Program-made: the position numbers and the translations under genes
Source of the DNA: Tragulus kanchil
Taxonomy: Eukaryota > Chordata > Mammalia > Artiodactyla > Tragulidae
Assembly (NCBI GenBank): GCA_022376925.1
Contig: JAIOJX010000004.1
Span: 124,025,123-124,089,122 of the forward strand
Reading direction: 5' to 3'
Length of the DNA stretch: 64,000 nucleotides
Notes under the pieces: generated by a model
Told to the model about the DNA's origin: nothing
Database searches by the model: none
The model's input: the letters and a program-made list of their open reading frames with translations, nothing else
Shown: positions 21,171 through 32,860 of the stretch, piece by piece
How positions within the stretch are numbered: position 1 is the first letter of the stretch
Layout of the letters: each line of letters starts with the position of its first letter

Positions 21171-21339
21171 CTGTTAGGTAGGTAGAATAGAAAAAGAAGC
21201 CTGAAATGGTGGCAGCCAAAAGGCAAAAAAAGAAAGGGAGAAAGCCCAAGGAAAGGAAACAGGAAAAATAGGAAGACTGGAGTGGGAACCTTGGGTCAAA
21301 TGATGATGAATGTCAGCCTTAATTTGCATAGGGCAGGCT

Positions 21340-21605
21340 GGGTGGGGGGTAGGGGTGAGAGGAGACAAAAAAAGATAAAAAGGAGCCAAACAACAAAACT
21401 CTATAAAAAAATAAAATGAAAAAAGTAGCCAAGCCTGCTTGGGGCCTCTCACTCAGGAGTCAGCCTTCTCCCATGCCTCTGGGGTGTACTATCCTTTGTT
21501 TACCAAGTAAAACTCTGAGCTATAACTGAGCTATAACACTGGTCCACTGTTTCAAATATTTGTTGTGGCTAGACTGAACAGAGGAAATTACTCTCCCAAC
21601 AATTC
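21340..21605 (+). mobile_element. Possible solo LTR fragment (second copy 22414-22680)
   Basis: The order suggests LTR architecture: a TATA-like 'ctctataaaaaaataaaa' near 21400, then a GC-richer stretch with 'ctcactcaggagtcag' and 'gcctctggggtgtact', a weak polyadenylation-like 'agtaaaac', and a closing '...tctcccaaca'. No internal retroviral genes or second LTR are visible, so only a solitary LTR is possible. Boundaries are approximate. Confidence 0.35.
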
Positions 21606-22730
21606 CTTCTCAACTATCTTCAAACACTGTGTACATACATCACTTGGTAAATATCAATCACAGGGATTTTTCCTTCTAAGGACTGTGAGGAGGGCCCTTT
21701 CCTTGACTTGAGGCTGGTCATCTTTATCCTGTGTTTCTTGATATCACTTTGACTTTTATGCACACCTCTTTATGCATGTCCAAATTCCTCCTTTTAAAAG
21801 GAAACCAGTCTTATTAGATTAGGACCACTCTAATGTCCTCACTTTAACTTGATTGCCTCTGAAAAAACTTTATCTCCAAATAAGGTCACATTCTGAGGTT
21901 ACTGACTGTTTAGATCTCAATATATGAATTGGAAGGGAAACAATTCACTCCATACATAACAAGCAACATACCAAAAAAAAAGAATTTCAACATGAACTTT
22001 AGGAACGGAAGCATAGCTCCATTTTGCAAATTTATAACCTTAAAGCCTAGTTCAACCTCTTCAGAAGATTTACTAAAACACTTATTTGTATTTCCTCAGT
22101 AAAACCGATATAAGTCAGATTCAATTAATTTCTCTGACATCAATGGCTTGTCTGAAATTTCTCCGTCACTACCCAATTTGTTAGCACTATCACTTTCTAC
22201 AACCAGTGCTGAACAAGTGCTGTTACAATCCTTCTTCTTTCTTTCTGTTAGGTAGGTAGAATAGAAAAAGAAGCCCGAAATGGTGGCAGCCAAAAGGCAA
22301 AAAAAGAAAGGGAGAAAGCCCAAGGAAAGGAAACAGGAAAAATAGGAAGACTGGAGTGGGAACCTTGGGTCAAATGATGATGAATGTCAGCCTTAATTTG
22401 CATAGGGCAGGCTGGGTGGGGGGTAGGGGTGAGAGGAGACAAAAAAAGATAAAAAGGAGCCAAACAACAAAACTCTATAAAAAAATAAAATGAAAAAAGT
22501 AGCCAAGCCTGCTTGGGGCCTCTCACTCAGGAGTCAGCCTTCTCCCATGCCTCTGGGGTGTACTATCCTTTGTTTACCAAGTAAAACTCTGAGCTATAAC
22601 TGAGCTATAACACTGGTCCACTGTTTCAAATATTTGTTGTGGCTAGACTGAACAGAGGAAATTACTCTCCCAACAATTCCTTCTCAACTATCTTCAAACA
22701 CTGTGTACATACATCACTTGGTAAATATCA

Positions 22731-23711
22731 ACTCACACAGGAAATTGACTGATTTTTTGTATAATTTTTGTCTATGCTTACATAACAGATTTATTTACTG
22801 CTGTGTTATTTGCCCCTGTATATTATAAAGGTGCTTGGATCATATTATGTTGCACATGTTATTTCATATAAAGTAACTACTATTGGGTTAAGTGGTTTAA
22901 ACCCTATTATAGCTTCTTAAGCATAGGCATGTATATTATAGCAACATTTTAGAAGATTGGGAGATTTGGGTGTGATATAAAACACATTAAGTTTTTCTTT
23001 TTAACATAATGGGAAATAAACTCTTGATCAGCATTTGTATGTAGAATTTCTGATTTAGAAACTGTTTACTGACATTAAGTATACCCACCAGTATTTTGTA
23101 GTGGAAAGATGATAGAAAAGGACCATTTGAACTGTGATTTCATGAATTCAACTTTATGAAAACTCAGGGCATTGCTTCAGACCAAGATGAAAGACATGGA
23201 AGTACAGAAATACAAAAACTGCCAAGCATTTGTAAAGGGCAGAGAGGCATTAGTTACAGGACAAGCACGAAAAGAGAGAAGCAGGGCTTCACCAGGAAAT
23301 GTCAGATCACAAAGGGTGCTGAATTCCAAGCTAAGGGACTGAGAACTTAACTGACAGGCAACAGAGGGTATATATATAGACTATTGTTACTATTATTTGA
23401 ATGAGGAATCCAAAGGGGTTAAAACTGGATACAACTTGACCAATATGACTTTCTGGACTATAAATGGATTAAAAGATTTGGTTCAATCCTCAGCTGCCCC
23501 CTACTGGTGAGAAAGAGATGACAACATGGAAAAATTTGATCAGTTTCTCTGCAGCTGGAATGACCCTGGAGCAAATACTCCTCCTTAAGATACAATAATA
23601 AAAATATTCTAAAGCAAAGATCTCCAACAGAGGAGAGAATGATTCTCTGAAAAGTAATCAGTACTTTAAAAAAAAAGTTCAGATGAGGGGCTAAGAACAA
23701 GAGGAAAGAGA
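22731..23711. other. Single-copy AT-rich sequence
   Basis: No repeat or exon recognised. Frames of 64 codons (23156-23350, plus) and 94 codons (23458-23742, minus) carry no recognisable motif. Confidence 0.5.
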
Positions 23712-24333
23712 TGGGAATACCAGACCACTTTACCTGCCTCATGCCAATCCTGTAGGCAAGTCAAGAAGCAACAGTTAGAACATAGAACAACAGATTGGTT
23801 CCAAGTTGAGCAAGGAGTATGTCCAGGTCATATATCGTCAGCTTCCTTACTTAACATATATGCAGAGTACATCAGGCAAAATGCCAGTTTGGATGAAGCA
23901 CATGATAGAACCAAGACTGCCGGGAGAAATACCAATAACCTCAGATAAACAGATGACCACCCTTATGTCAGATAGCAAAGAGGAACTAAAGAGTCTCTTG
24001 ATGAAGGTGAAAGAGGAGAGTGAAAAAACTGACTTAAAACTCAATATTCAAAAAATTAAGATCATGATATCTGGTCCCATAACTTCATGGCAAGTAGATG
24101 GGCAAATAATGGAAACAGAGACAGACTTTGTTTTCTTGGGCTCCAAAATCACTGTTGACAGTGACCACAGCCATAAAATCACAATACGCTTGCTTCTTGG
24201 AAGAAAAACTGTGACAAACTTAGGCAACGTATTAGGAAGCAAAGACATAACTTTGCCATATAGTCAAAGCTATGGTTTTTCCAGTGGTCATGCATGGATT
24301 TGAGAATTGGACCCTAAAGAAGGCTGAGTGCCA
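23712..24333 (+). mobile_element. BovB reverse-transcriptase region, 5' half of an interrupted element
   Basis: A 165-codon frame (23806-24303) aligns in order with BovB ORF2: 'SKEELKSLLMKVKEESEK', 'LKLNIQKIKIMISGPITSW', 'VFLGSKIT'. The residues where the catalytic YADD box belongs read as 'SDKQMTTL', so the active-site aspartates are lost. BovB resumes at 27245, beyond a nested insertion. Confidence 0.92.
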
Positions 24334-26174
24334 CTCAGTGATGTAAATCAAAGCAAAATCTTCTATGACTCGCCCTCTAGGATAACAGAAATAAAAATGA
24401 AAATAAACGTGTGGGACCTAATGAAACTTAAAAGCTTCTGCATAGCAAAACAAACTACAAACAAGGTGAACAGACAACCCACAGAATGGGAGAAAATAAT
24501 AGCAAATGAAACAACTGACAAAGAACTAATTTCCAAAATAGAGAAACAGCTCAGACAACTCAATACTGAAAAAACAAACAACCCAATCAAAAAATGGGAA
24601 AAAGACCGAAAGAGACATCTATCCAAGGAAGACATACAGATGGCCAAAAAGCACATGAAAAGATTTTCAACATTGCTTATTATTAGAGAAATGCAAATCA
24701 AAACTACAATGAGATATCACCTCACACCAGTCAGAATGGCCATCATCAAAAAATCCACAGACAATAAATGCTGGAGAGGGTGAGGAGAAAGGGGAACACT
24801 CTTGTATTGCTGGTGGGAATGTAACTTGATACAGCTTCTGTGGAAGACAGTATGGAGATTCCTTCAAAATGAAAAATAGAAGCACCACATGACCCAGCAA
24901 TCCCACTCTTAGGCTTATACCCTGATGAAATCAAAACTGAAAGGAGCATCTGTACCCCAATGTTCATTGCAGCTCTCTATACAATAGCCAGAACATGGAA
25001 GCAACCTAGATGTCCATCGACAAATGAATGGATAAAGAAGCTCTGGTACATATATATAGGAACTGATGACCACCCTTATGTCAGATAGCAAAGAGGAACT
25101 AAAGAGTCTCTTGATGAAGGTGAAAGAGGAGAGTGAAAAAACTGACTTAAAACTCAATATTCAAAAAATTAAGATCATGATATCTGGTCCCATAACTTCA
25201 TGGCAAGTAGATGGGCAAATAATGGAAACAGAGACAGACTTTGTTTTCTTGGGCTCCAAAATCACTGTTGACAGTGACCACAGCCATAAAATCACAATAC
25301 GCTTGCTTCTTGGAAGAAAAACTGTGACAAACTTAGGCAACGTATTAGGAAGCAAAGACATAACTTTGCCATATAGTCAAAGCTATGGTTTTTCCAGTGG
25401 TCATGCATGGATTTGAGAATTGGACCCTAAAGAAGGCTGAGTGCCACTCAGTGATGTAAATCAAAGCAAAATCTTCTATGACTCGCCCTCTAGGATAACA
25501 GAAATAAAAATGAAAATAAACGTGTGGGACCTAATGAAACTTAAAAGCTTCTGCATAGCAAAACAAACTACAAACAAGGTGAACAGACAACCCACAGAAT
25601 GGGAGAAAATAATAGCAAATGAAACAACTGACAAAGAACTAATTTCCAAAATAGAGAAACAGCTCAGACAACTCAATACTGAAAAAACAAACAACCCAAT
25701 CAAAAAATGGGAAAAAGACCGAAAGAGACATCTATCCAAGGAAGACATACAGATGGCCAAAAAGCACATGAAAAGATTTTCAACATTGCTTATTATTAGA
25801 GAAATGCAAATCAAAACTACAATGAGATATCACCTCACACCAGTCAGAATGGCCATCATCAAAAAATCCACAGACAATAAATGCTGGAGAGGGTGAGGAG
25901 AAAGGGGAACACTCTTGTATTGCTGGTGGGAATGTAACTTGATACAGCTTCTGTGGAAGACAGTATGGAGATTCCTTCAAAAATGAAAAATAGAAGCACC
26001 ACATGACCCAGCAATCCCACTCTTAGGCTTATACCCTGATGAAATCAAAACTGAAAGGAGCATCTGTACCCCAATGTTCATTGCAGCTCTCTATACAATA
26101 GCCAGAACATGGAAGCAACCTAGATGTCCATCGACAAATGAATGGATAAAGAAGCTCTGGTACATATATATAGT
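23952..26174. repeat. Tandem near-identical pair 8 (23952-25059 / 25065-26174), offset 1113-1114
   Basis: The copies span the BovB-L1 boundary, so the boundary and both LINE pieces appear twice. Copy 1 lacks one A in a run ('ccttcaaaatgaaa' against 'ccttcaaaaatgaaa'). The junction has a 5-base filler. Confidence 0.93.
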
Positions 26175-26625
26175 GGAATACTACACAGCTGTAAAAAGAA
26201 ATGCAGAAGAATCAGTCCTAATGAGGTGGCTGGATCTAGAACCTATGATAAAAAGTAAAGTAAGTCAAAAAGAGAAAGACAAGTACAATATACTAACACA
26301 CACATAGGGAATCTAGTAGGATGGTAATGATAACACACACAGTGAGGCGATGGAAAAACAGACATGAAGAATAGACATATGGACACAACTGTGGAAAGAA
26401 CAGTGGGTGGGAGACGTAAAGGAAGTAGCATGAAAACCTATACTGTCATATGTGAAAAAATATAGCTATTGTCATTGCGCTATGAGAAAAGGGGATCCTG
26501 CAGGGGCACTGTGCAACGACCTGGAGGGGTGGGATGCGGGGGATATACATATGACTAATCTGGATCATATATATTGGCAAACAACAAAACTCTGTAAAAG
26601 TAAAAAGCAAAATAAAAGTTAAAAA
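24334..26625 (+). mobile_element. L1 ORF2 C-terminal part and 3' UTR, 5' truncated
   Basis: Frames at 24328-24783 and 25441-25896 are the same ORF2 C-terminal segment ('[16 protein letters not shown]', 'NKCWRG'); 26074-26307 gives the ORF2 end ('[19 protein letters not shown]'). The 3' UTR carries 'gaatctagtaggatggtaa' and 'acatatgactaatctgg'. True length is about 1.18 kb after removing the pair 8 doubling. It starts directly after a target-site duplication, 'aagaaggctgagtgcca', at 24317-24333. Stops and frameshifts follow 'NKCWRG'. Confidence 0.9.
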
Positions 26626-26633
26626 ATAACCCT

Positions 26634-26969
26634 GGGCTTCCCTGGTGGTCCAGTGGGTAAGGACACCACCTTGCAGTGCAAGGGGCGCCGGTTCGATCCC
26701 TGGCCTGGGAAGATCCCACGTGCCGCGGAGCGACTGAACAGTTGTGTCCAATCACCGAGCCGGAGCTCTGGAGCGCATGCGCCCGGAGCCGGTGCTCTGC
26801 GACAACAGACGCCACTGCGATGGGAGGCCCGCAGGAGCCAAAAAGAACAAAAGATGGATGAAAAAAACAGAAATGAAAGACCAATGGAAGTGGCCCGCCC
26901 CTTCCCCTCCCTCCCCAACCCGACCCCCACCCAAAAATAAGTAAATAAATAAATCTTAAAAAAAAAAAA
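26634..26969 (+). mobile_element. Young CHR-like SINE, long-tail form, between two L1 pieces
   Basis: Complete head and body ('ggtggtccagtgggtaagga', 'gctctggagcgcatgcgccc', 'gatggatgaaaaaaacag') with CT-rich extension 'cgccccttcccctccctccc' and an (AAAT)n/A tail. It directly follows the L1 tail and precedes a different L1 tail. No separate target-site duplication is obvious. Confidence 0.92.
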
Positions 26970-27244
26970 GAAAAACAATTATAGAGAACAGACCAATGGA
27001 CATTGAGGAGAGGGAAGAGCGGGTGAGAGATACAGAAAGAGCAACACAGAACCCTATACTTTCTTATGTAAAAGAGATAACTATTGTCAATGTATTGTGG
27101 GACTAAGAAATTGTGCATGGGGGCCATGTGATGGCCTGGAGGGGTGGAATGTGGGGGAATGGGGTATACATATGATTAATCTGGAACTATGCATATCTGT
27201 AAAATCAAAAGCACAATATAAAAAACTTGTGCTAGTGAAAAAAT
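26970..27244 (+). mobile_element. Second, more diverged L1 3' UTR fragment
   Basis: Matches the L1 3' UTR plan ('ggagaggtgg'-like stretch 'cctggaggggtggaatg', 'gtatacatatgattaatctg', 'gcatatctgtaaaatc') but differs strongly from the L1 at 24334-26625, so it belongs to another subfamily or an older source. It ends in an A-rich tail and is followed by the second copy of 'aagaaggctgagtgcca' at 27245-27261. Confidence 0.8.
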
Positions 27245-27575
27245 AAGAAGGCTGAGTGCCAAAGAATTGTTGCCTTTGAACTGTGGTATTAGAGAAGATT
27301 CTTGAGAGACCCTTGGACAGAAAGCAGATCAAATGAGTCAATCCTAAAGGAAATCAACCCTGAATATTCATTGGAAGGACTGATGCTGAAGCTGAAGTTC
27401 CAATACTTTGGCCGCCTAAAGGGAAGGAAGAGCTGACCCATTGGAAAAAAACCCTGACGCTTGGAAAAGTAAAAGGCAGAAGCAGAGGATGATAGAGGAT
27501 GAAATGGTTGGATGGCATCACTGACTCAACGGATGAGTTTGACCAAGCTCTGGGAAATGGTGGACAGGGAAGCCT
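27245..27575 (+). mobile_element. BovB continuation after the nested insertion
   Basis: Continues BovB exactly where 24333 stopped: 'agaattgttgcctttgaact', 'gaagattcttgagagaccct', 'gaaggactgatgctgaag', 'ggatggcatcactgactcaa'. Its 3' end is lost in a GC-rich stretch. The last part is repeated at 28541-28680. Confidence 0.9.
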
Positions 27576-27985
27576 GTCGAGGTGGTGGCTGGGGCGCATG
27601 AGGCTGCCCAGGTGGGAGCCTGCCCAGCCAGCCAGTCCTAGTAATTTTTAAACATATGTGTGATTTTTATGATCTTATGTATTCAAGTATTTCTGCCACT
27701 TCTGTTATTCAGTCAAACCAGTATGACACACACTATTTTAGAATTTTTAGCACTCTTAAACAGACTTGGAGATCTCTTTACCTCCCTAAGATCCTAATCA
27801 TTGTACTTCTACTCTATTTACCATTAAAAAAAAAAAAAATCTACCTATCTGCTCTCATACATGCTATTTTGTTTCTTAATTGAAAAACAATATATTTACT
27901 GGTTGCAAAATTTAAATATGCTAAAGATACTAAAATAAATCTTTTTAAGTTAAAAAGACTTCAAATTTTAGTGTCCACATGTAAC
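27576..27985. other. Single-copy sequence (repeated at 28681-29093)
   Basis: A GC-rich end of the BovB copy gives way to AT-rich DNA with an A run near 27830. The 75-codon frame at 27656-27883 has no recognisable motif. Confidence 0.5.
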
Positions 27986-27989
27986 AAAT

Positions 27990-28125
27990 CATATGACATT
28001 TGTTTTTTACTCTGGCTTACTTCACTTAGTATGATAATCTCTATTTCCATCAACATCTAAATTACTGCAAATTGTATTATTTCATTCATAAAACAGTGTA
28101 AATCAACTATACCTCAATTACAAAA
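27990..28125 (-). mobile_element. Short L1 3' UTR fragment (repeated near 29095-29230)
   Basis: Antisense L1 3' UTR phrases: 'tggcttacttcacttagtat', 'gataatctctatttccatca', 'attgtattatttcattcat'. It is followed by 'gtaaatcaactatacctcaa', which is a plus-strand L1 end motif, so two short pieces may abut. Confidence 0.55.
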
Positions 28126-28540
28126 AAGGTTTCAGCAAGCACTTAAAATCTATAAGAATGCTTTATATGGTCTGGATATGGTCTGTCAGGGATATTAGCA
28201 GAAAGGAAGTTTTAAAACAACTTGGAACTGACCATTTCACTAATGATTGTTTATAAAAATATAGAAAGCCAAGTCAACTGTGGCCAGAAAAAAAAATTTG
28301 TCACAACATTCAGTTATTGTTTTTGCCAACCCAGCTTCCAATACTTCTTTTCAAACAGAATCATATTTTCATTTGAAGAATTCCTCCTTCTCTATTAGTC
28401 TATGTTGTTCAAAATTCCCACAGAGAACCAAAGTGCCAAACCTAAATAATTAAGACATTGCTTCTTTCAGGCCGTGGAGGTTGGTACCAAAATGGGCATG
28501 TAACCAAAGTCAAGAAGCCTTAACTCTCCGTTCTTGTCTT
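28126..28540. other. Single-copy sequence (three appearances with 29231-29640 and 30420-30740)
   Basis: No family recognised. Because pairs 9 and 10 overlap here, 28208-28540 reappears twice. Confidence 0.55.
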
Positions 28541-28680
28541 ACCCATTGGAAAAAAACCCTGACGCTTGGAAAAGTAAAAGGCAGAAGCAGAGGATGATAG
28601 AGGATGAAATGGTTGGATGGCATCACTGACTCAACGGATGAGTTTGACCAAGCTCTGGGAAATGGTGGACAGGGAAGCCT
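28541..28680 (+). mobile_element. Duplicate fragment of the BovB 3' region
   Basis: Identical to 27436-27575 through pair 9; not an independent insertion. Confidence 0.85.
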
Positions 28681-29724
28681 GTCGAGGTGGTGGCTGGGGC
28701 GCATGAGGCTGCCCAGGTGGGAGCCTGCCCAGCCAGCCAGTCCTAGTAATTTTTAAACATATGTGTGATTTTTATGATCTTATGTATTCAAGTATTTCTG
28801 CCACTTCTGTTATTCAGTCAAACCAGTATGACACACACTATTTTAGAATTTTTAGCACTCTTAAACAGACTTGGAGATCTCTTTACCTCCCTAAGATCCT
28901 AATCATTGTACTTCTACTCTATTTACCATTAAAAAAAAAAAAAATCTACCTATCTGCTCTCATACATGCTATTTTGTTTCTTAATTGAAAAACAATATAT
29001 TTACTGGTTGCAAAATTTAAATATGCTAAAGATACTAAAATAAATCTTTTTAAGTTAAAAAAAGACTTCAAATTTTAGTGTTCACATGTAACAAATCATA
29101 TGACATTTGTTTTTCACTCTGGCTTACTTCACTTAGTATGATAATCTCTATTTCCATCAACATCTAAATTACTGCAAATTGTATTATTTCATTCATAAAA
29201 CAGTGTAAATCAACTATACCTCAATTACAAAAAAGGTTTCAGCAAGCACTTAAAATCTATAAGAATGCTTTATATGGTCTGGATATGGTCTGTCAGGGAT
29301 ATTAGCAGAAAGGAAGTTTTAAAACAACTTGGAACTGACCATTTCACTAATGATTGTTTATAAAAATATAGAAAGCCAAGTCAACTGTGGCCAGAAAAAA
29401 AAATTTGTCACAACATTCAGTTATTGTTTTTGCCAACCCAGCTTCCAATACTTCTTTTCAAACAGAATCATATTTTCATTTGAAGAATTCCTCCTTCTCT
29501 ATTAGTCTATGTTGTTCAAAATTCCCACAGAGAACCAAAGTGCCAAACCTAAATAATTAAGACATTGCTTCTTTCAGGCCGTGGAGGTTGGTACCAAAAT
29601 GGGCATGTAACCAAAGTCAAAGTGAAGCCTTAACTCTCCGTTCTTGTCTTAGCTTCACAATTTATCTAGTTATATTATTAAATTCCTTAAAGTTGTATAG
29701 TATTTTCTTTCTCCTTTGAAAATT

Positions 29725-29830
29725 GACTGTGTTATCTGTCCAATCTACCTCATAAAGTTGCTCTGAGGATGAAATGAGCTAATACACAACTTATGGAAAT
29801 GTTTCTAAGCAAGATGCATTACAAAAGCAT
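29725..29830 (-). mobile_element. MIR SINE fragment (repeated at 30824-30929)
   Basis: Antisense MIR plan: 'atctacctcataaagttgct', 'ctgaggatgaaatgagctaa', 'gaaatgtttctaagca'. Confidence 0.6.
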
Positions 29831-30344
29831 ATGCAATTATAATATGTATCATTGGAATCACAAAATACTTATCTTACACATATTATCATATTGTCAAAAT
29901 TAGATAGAAATGTGCTTTGGAAAGCAAAATGCAATCTATAAACACATGGTGATGGTAATAATAATATCACAACCAATTTGCTGCTAAGCACCAGGGCATG
30001 ACCTCAGTGAAACTGGAGATAATTTCATATTGTCTGAGTGCATTCATCCATTTAGATTTTCAAGGATTTATTGAACACTACTGTGTCCCAGGCACATTCA
30101 TTTGAGTATACACAAAGTCTACACTGGAGATTTTATACATATAATATATATTGTTATCAAAAAGGAAAATATAGTTATTTAACATATGCAAACATTCTTC
30201 CATCACACATACACAGAAGTAAACAGCTAAAGAATTATAACTGTTTCTTCCTTCTACAGGAAACTGATCATATCAGAAAAAGACATCCTTAAATAAAAAT
30301 CTGAGTAAACATAAAAGGAAATCTGAGCAAACATATAGTCAATG
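29831..30344. other. Single-copy AT-rich sequence (repeated at 30930-31443)
   Basis: A 73-codon frame (30071-30292) is preserved in both copies only because they are the same sequence. No motif, and no repeat family recognised. Confidence 0.5.
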
Positions 30345-31443
30345 CTTCTGAATTGTAGTGCTAGAAGACTCTTAAGAATTTCTTGCACAGCAAGGAGATA
30401 AAATCAGTCGATCTTTAAAAAAACAACTTGGAACTGACCATTTCACTAATGATTGTTTATAAAAATATAGAAAGCCAAGTCAACTGTGGCCAGAAAAAAA
30501 AATTTGTCACAACATTCAGTTATTGTTTTTGCCAACCCAGCTTCCAATACTTCTTTTCAAACAGAATCATATTTTCATTTGAAGAATTCCTCCTTCTCTA
30601 TTAGTCTATGTTGTTCAAAATTCCCACAGAGAACCAAAGTGCCAAACCTAAATAATTAAGACATTGCTTCTTTCAGGCCGTGGAGGTTGGTACCAAAATG
30701 GGCATGTAACCAAAGTCAAAGTGAAGCCTTAACTCTCCGTTCTTGTCTTAGCTTCACAATTTATCTAGTTATATTATTAAATTCCTTAAAGTTGTATAGT
30801 ATTTTCTTTCTCCTTTGAAAATTGACTGTGTTATCTGTCCAATCTACCTCATAAAGTTGCTCTGAGGATGAAATGAGCTAATACACAACTTATGGAAATG
30901 TTTCTAAGCAAGATGCATTACAAAAGCATATGCAATTATAATATGTATCATTGGAATCACAAAATACTTATCTTACACATATTATCATATTGTCAAAATT
31001 AGATAGAAATGTGCTTTGGAAAGCAAAATGCAATCTATAAACACATGGTGATGGTAATAATAATATCACAACCAATTTGCTGCTAAGCACCAGGGCATGA
31101 CCTCAGTGAAACTGGAGATAATTTCATATTGTCTGAGTGCATTCATCCATTTAGATTTTCAAGGATTTATTGAACACTACTGTGTCCCAGGCACATTCAT
31201 TTGAGTATACACAAAGTCTACACTGGAGATTTTATACATATAATATATATTGTTATCAAAAAGGAAAATATAGTTATTTAACATATGCAAACATTCTTCC
31301 ATCACACATACACAGAAGTAAACAGCTAAAGAATTATAACTGTTTCTTCCTTCTACAGGAAACTGATCATATCAGAAAAAGACATCCTTAAATAAAAATC
31401 TGAGTAAACATAAAAGGAAATCTGAGCAAACATATAGTCAATG

Positions 31444-31795
31444 CTTCTGAATTGTAGTGCTAGAGAAGACTCTTAAGAATTTCTTGCACAGCAAGGAGAT
31501 AAAATCAGTCGATCCTAAAGGAAATCAACACTGAATATTCATTGGAAGGACTTCTGTTGAAGCTCCAATAGTCCACCTGATTCAAATAGCTGACTCACTG
31601 GAGAAGGCCCTGATGCTGGGAAAGATTGAAGGCAGGAGGAGAAACGAGCAACACAAAACAAAATGGTTGGATGGCAACAGACTCAATGGACATGAGTTTG
31701 CTCTGAGAGACACTGAAGGACAGGAAAGTCTGGCATGCTGCAGTGTATGGGGTCACAGAGAGTCAGACACAACTTACTGACTGAAAAGCAACTTA
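31444..31795 (+). mobile_element. BovB 3' end (first 70 bases also at 30345-30414)
   Basis: BovB 3' phrases in order: 'gaattgtagtgctagagaag', 'gaaatcaacactgaatattc', 'tgactcactggagaaggccc', 'ggttggatggcaacagactc', 'gtcacagagagtcagacaca'. It is 5' truncated and diverged. Confidence 0.88.
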
Positions 31796-31814
31796 TTTGG
31801 CAGCCTCTGCTCTT

Positions 31815-31975
31815 AGGCCTGTACTGTATTAACTCATTTAATGCACATCATGTCCCTATGGAAGAGTTACCGCTATCATCCTCACTACAGAGAGAGTGAC
31901 TTAGCAGCAGCAGCATCATACAGCTTTACAGGGACAAAGCTGAGGGCTTGAACCTAGAACACTGGATTAACCAGA
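31815..31975 (+). mobile_element. MIR SINE
   Basis: Phrases 'gtattaactcatttaatgca', 'ctatggaagagttaccgcta', 'atcctcactacagagagagt' and 'agctgagggcttgaacctag' follow the MIR order. Confidence 0.6.
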
Positions 31976-32179
31976 ACACTGGATTGTCTTTTTAGGGGTT
32001 AAAGAAAGCAGAAACCTTTTGTTTATCAATCCAGAGAGTCTGGTTTTTTGAGAGACACCAAACAGAAAGGATAAGAATGGAAACCCAGTATTGTGACCAG
32101 ATAGTTGAGTTCCACATGAAAAGCTGTCCAGCTAATATTCTTTAGTGGCAGAGTGACCAAACAACAATAATTGATAGGC

Positions 32180-32340
32180 TTTTAAAAAAATAATCTTTAT
32201 TGAGAATTAATTCATATACTGTTCAGTTCATCCATTTAAAGGGTACAGTTCAGTGGTTTTTATTATGCCTACAGAATTGTACAATGGTCAACACAATCAA
32301 TTTTAAAACATTTATTAAAAACTCCATTACAAGGTAGAGT
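32180..32340 (-). mobile_element. Old L1M-type 3' fragment
   Basis: Reads 'ttattgagaattaattcata', 'catccatttaaagggtacag', 'ttcagtggtttttattatgc', 'attgtacaatggtcaacaca', a familiar antisense end of old mammalian L1s. Confidence 0.6.
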
Positions 32341-32384
32341 AATATATATGTGCAAAACCAAGGATCCACTCTCCATCATGGTTG

Positions 32385-32607
32385 TGTGTTTTGTGTTAGT
32401 TGCTCAGCTGTGTCTGACGCTTTACGACCCCATAGACTGTAGCTCACCGGGCTACTCTGTCTATTGCATTCTCCAGGCAAGAATACTGGAGTGGGTTGCT
32501 ATTTCCTCCTCCAGAGGATCTTCCCAACACATGGCCTGAACCCACATCTCTCATGTCTCCTATACTGGCAGGCAGATTCTTTGCCACTAGCACCATTTGG
32601 GAAGCCC
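32385..32607 (-). mobile_element. Bov-tA SINE
   Basis: Antisense Bov-tA: 'ttagttgctcagctgtgtct', 'cgaccccatagactgtagct', 'gaatactggagtgggttgct', 'agaggatcttcccaacacat', 'gggaagccc'. All parts are in order with moderate divergence. Confidence 0.92.
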
Positions 32608-32689
32608 TCACACTTAAGTCATATAAAATTATAGTAAATCAGCTTCTATAAATCAGCTTCAGTAACATAATTCACATCTACTTTACAGC

Positions 32690-32860
32690 ATGCATTTACA
32701 TATATGAGTTCATTAGGTACTCCCAATATAACCCTATGCTGTAATAAGAAGAAAACTTTACATATTTTATGAGAAAACTATAACTCAGAAACATTAAATG
32801 ATGGTATGAATTCATTGCAGAGAAGAACTTTAGGTCTCATGATTTTAAGCTGTATAAATC
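32690..32860 (+). mobile_element. MIR SINE
   Basis: Diverged MIR: 'tgagttcattaggtactccc', 'ataaccctatgctgtaataa', 'tatgagaaaactataactca', 'ctttaggtctcatga'. The part from 32749 is repeated by pair 11. Confidence 0.5.

Larger units (their letters stand above)
20584..22730. repeat. Tandem near-identical pair 7 (20584-21656 / 21661-22730), offset 1077 falling to 1074
   Basis: The first 60 bases of copy 2 lose three bases in G/C runs ('gtgaggagggccctttcc' against 'gtgagggaggggcccctctc'); the rest is identical apart from substitutions such as C/T at 22273/21199 (plus strand). Confidence 0.93.
27436..29651. repeat. Tandem near-identical pair 9 (27436-28541 / 28541-29651), offset 1105
   Basis: Copies join with no filler. 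About 25 bases before its end copy 1 loses three bases ('aaagtcaagaagcc' against 'aaagtcaaagtgaagcc'); elsewhere the copies agree apart from run lengths and one or two substitutions. Confidence 0.93.
29321..31518. repeat. Tandem near-identical pair 10 (29321-30414 / 30420-31518), offset 1099
   Basis: Copy 1 ends with losses ('gtgctagaagactc' against 'gtgctagagaagactc') and a short T/A filler. It overlaps pair 9. Confidence 0.93.
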
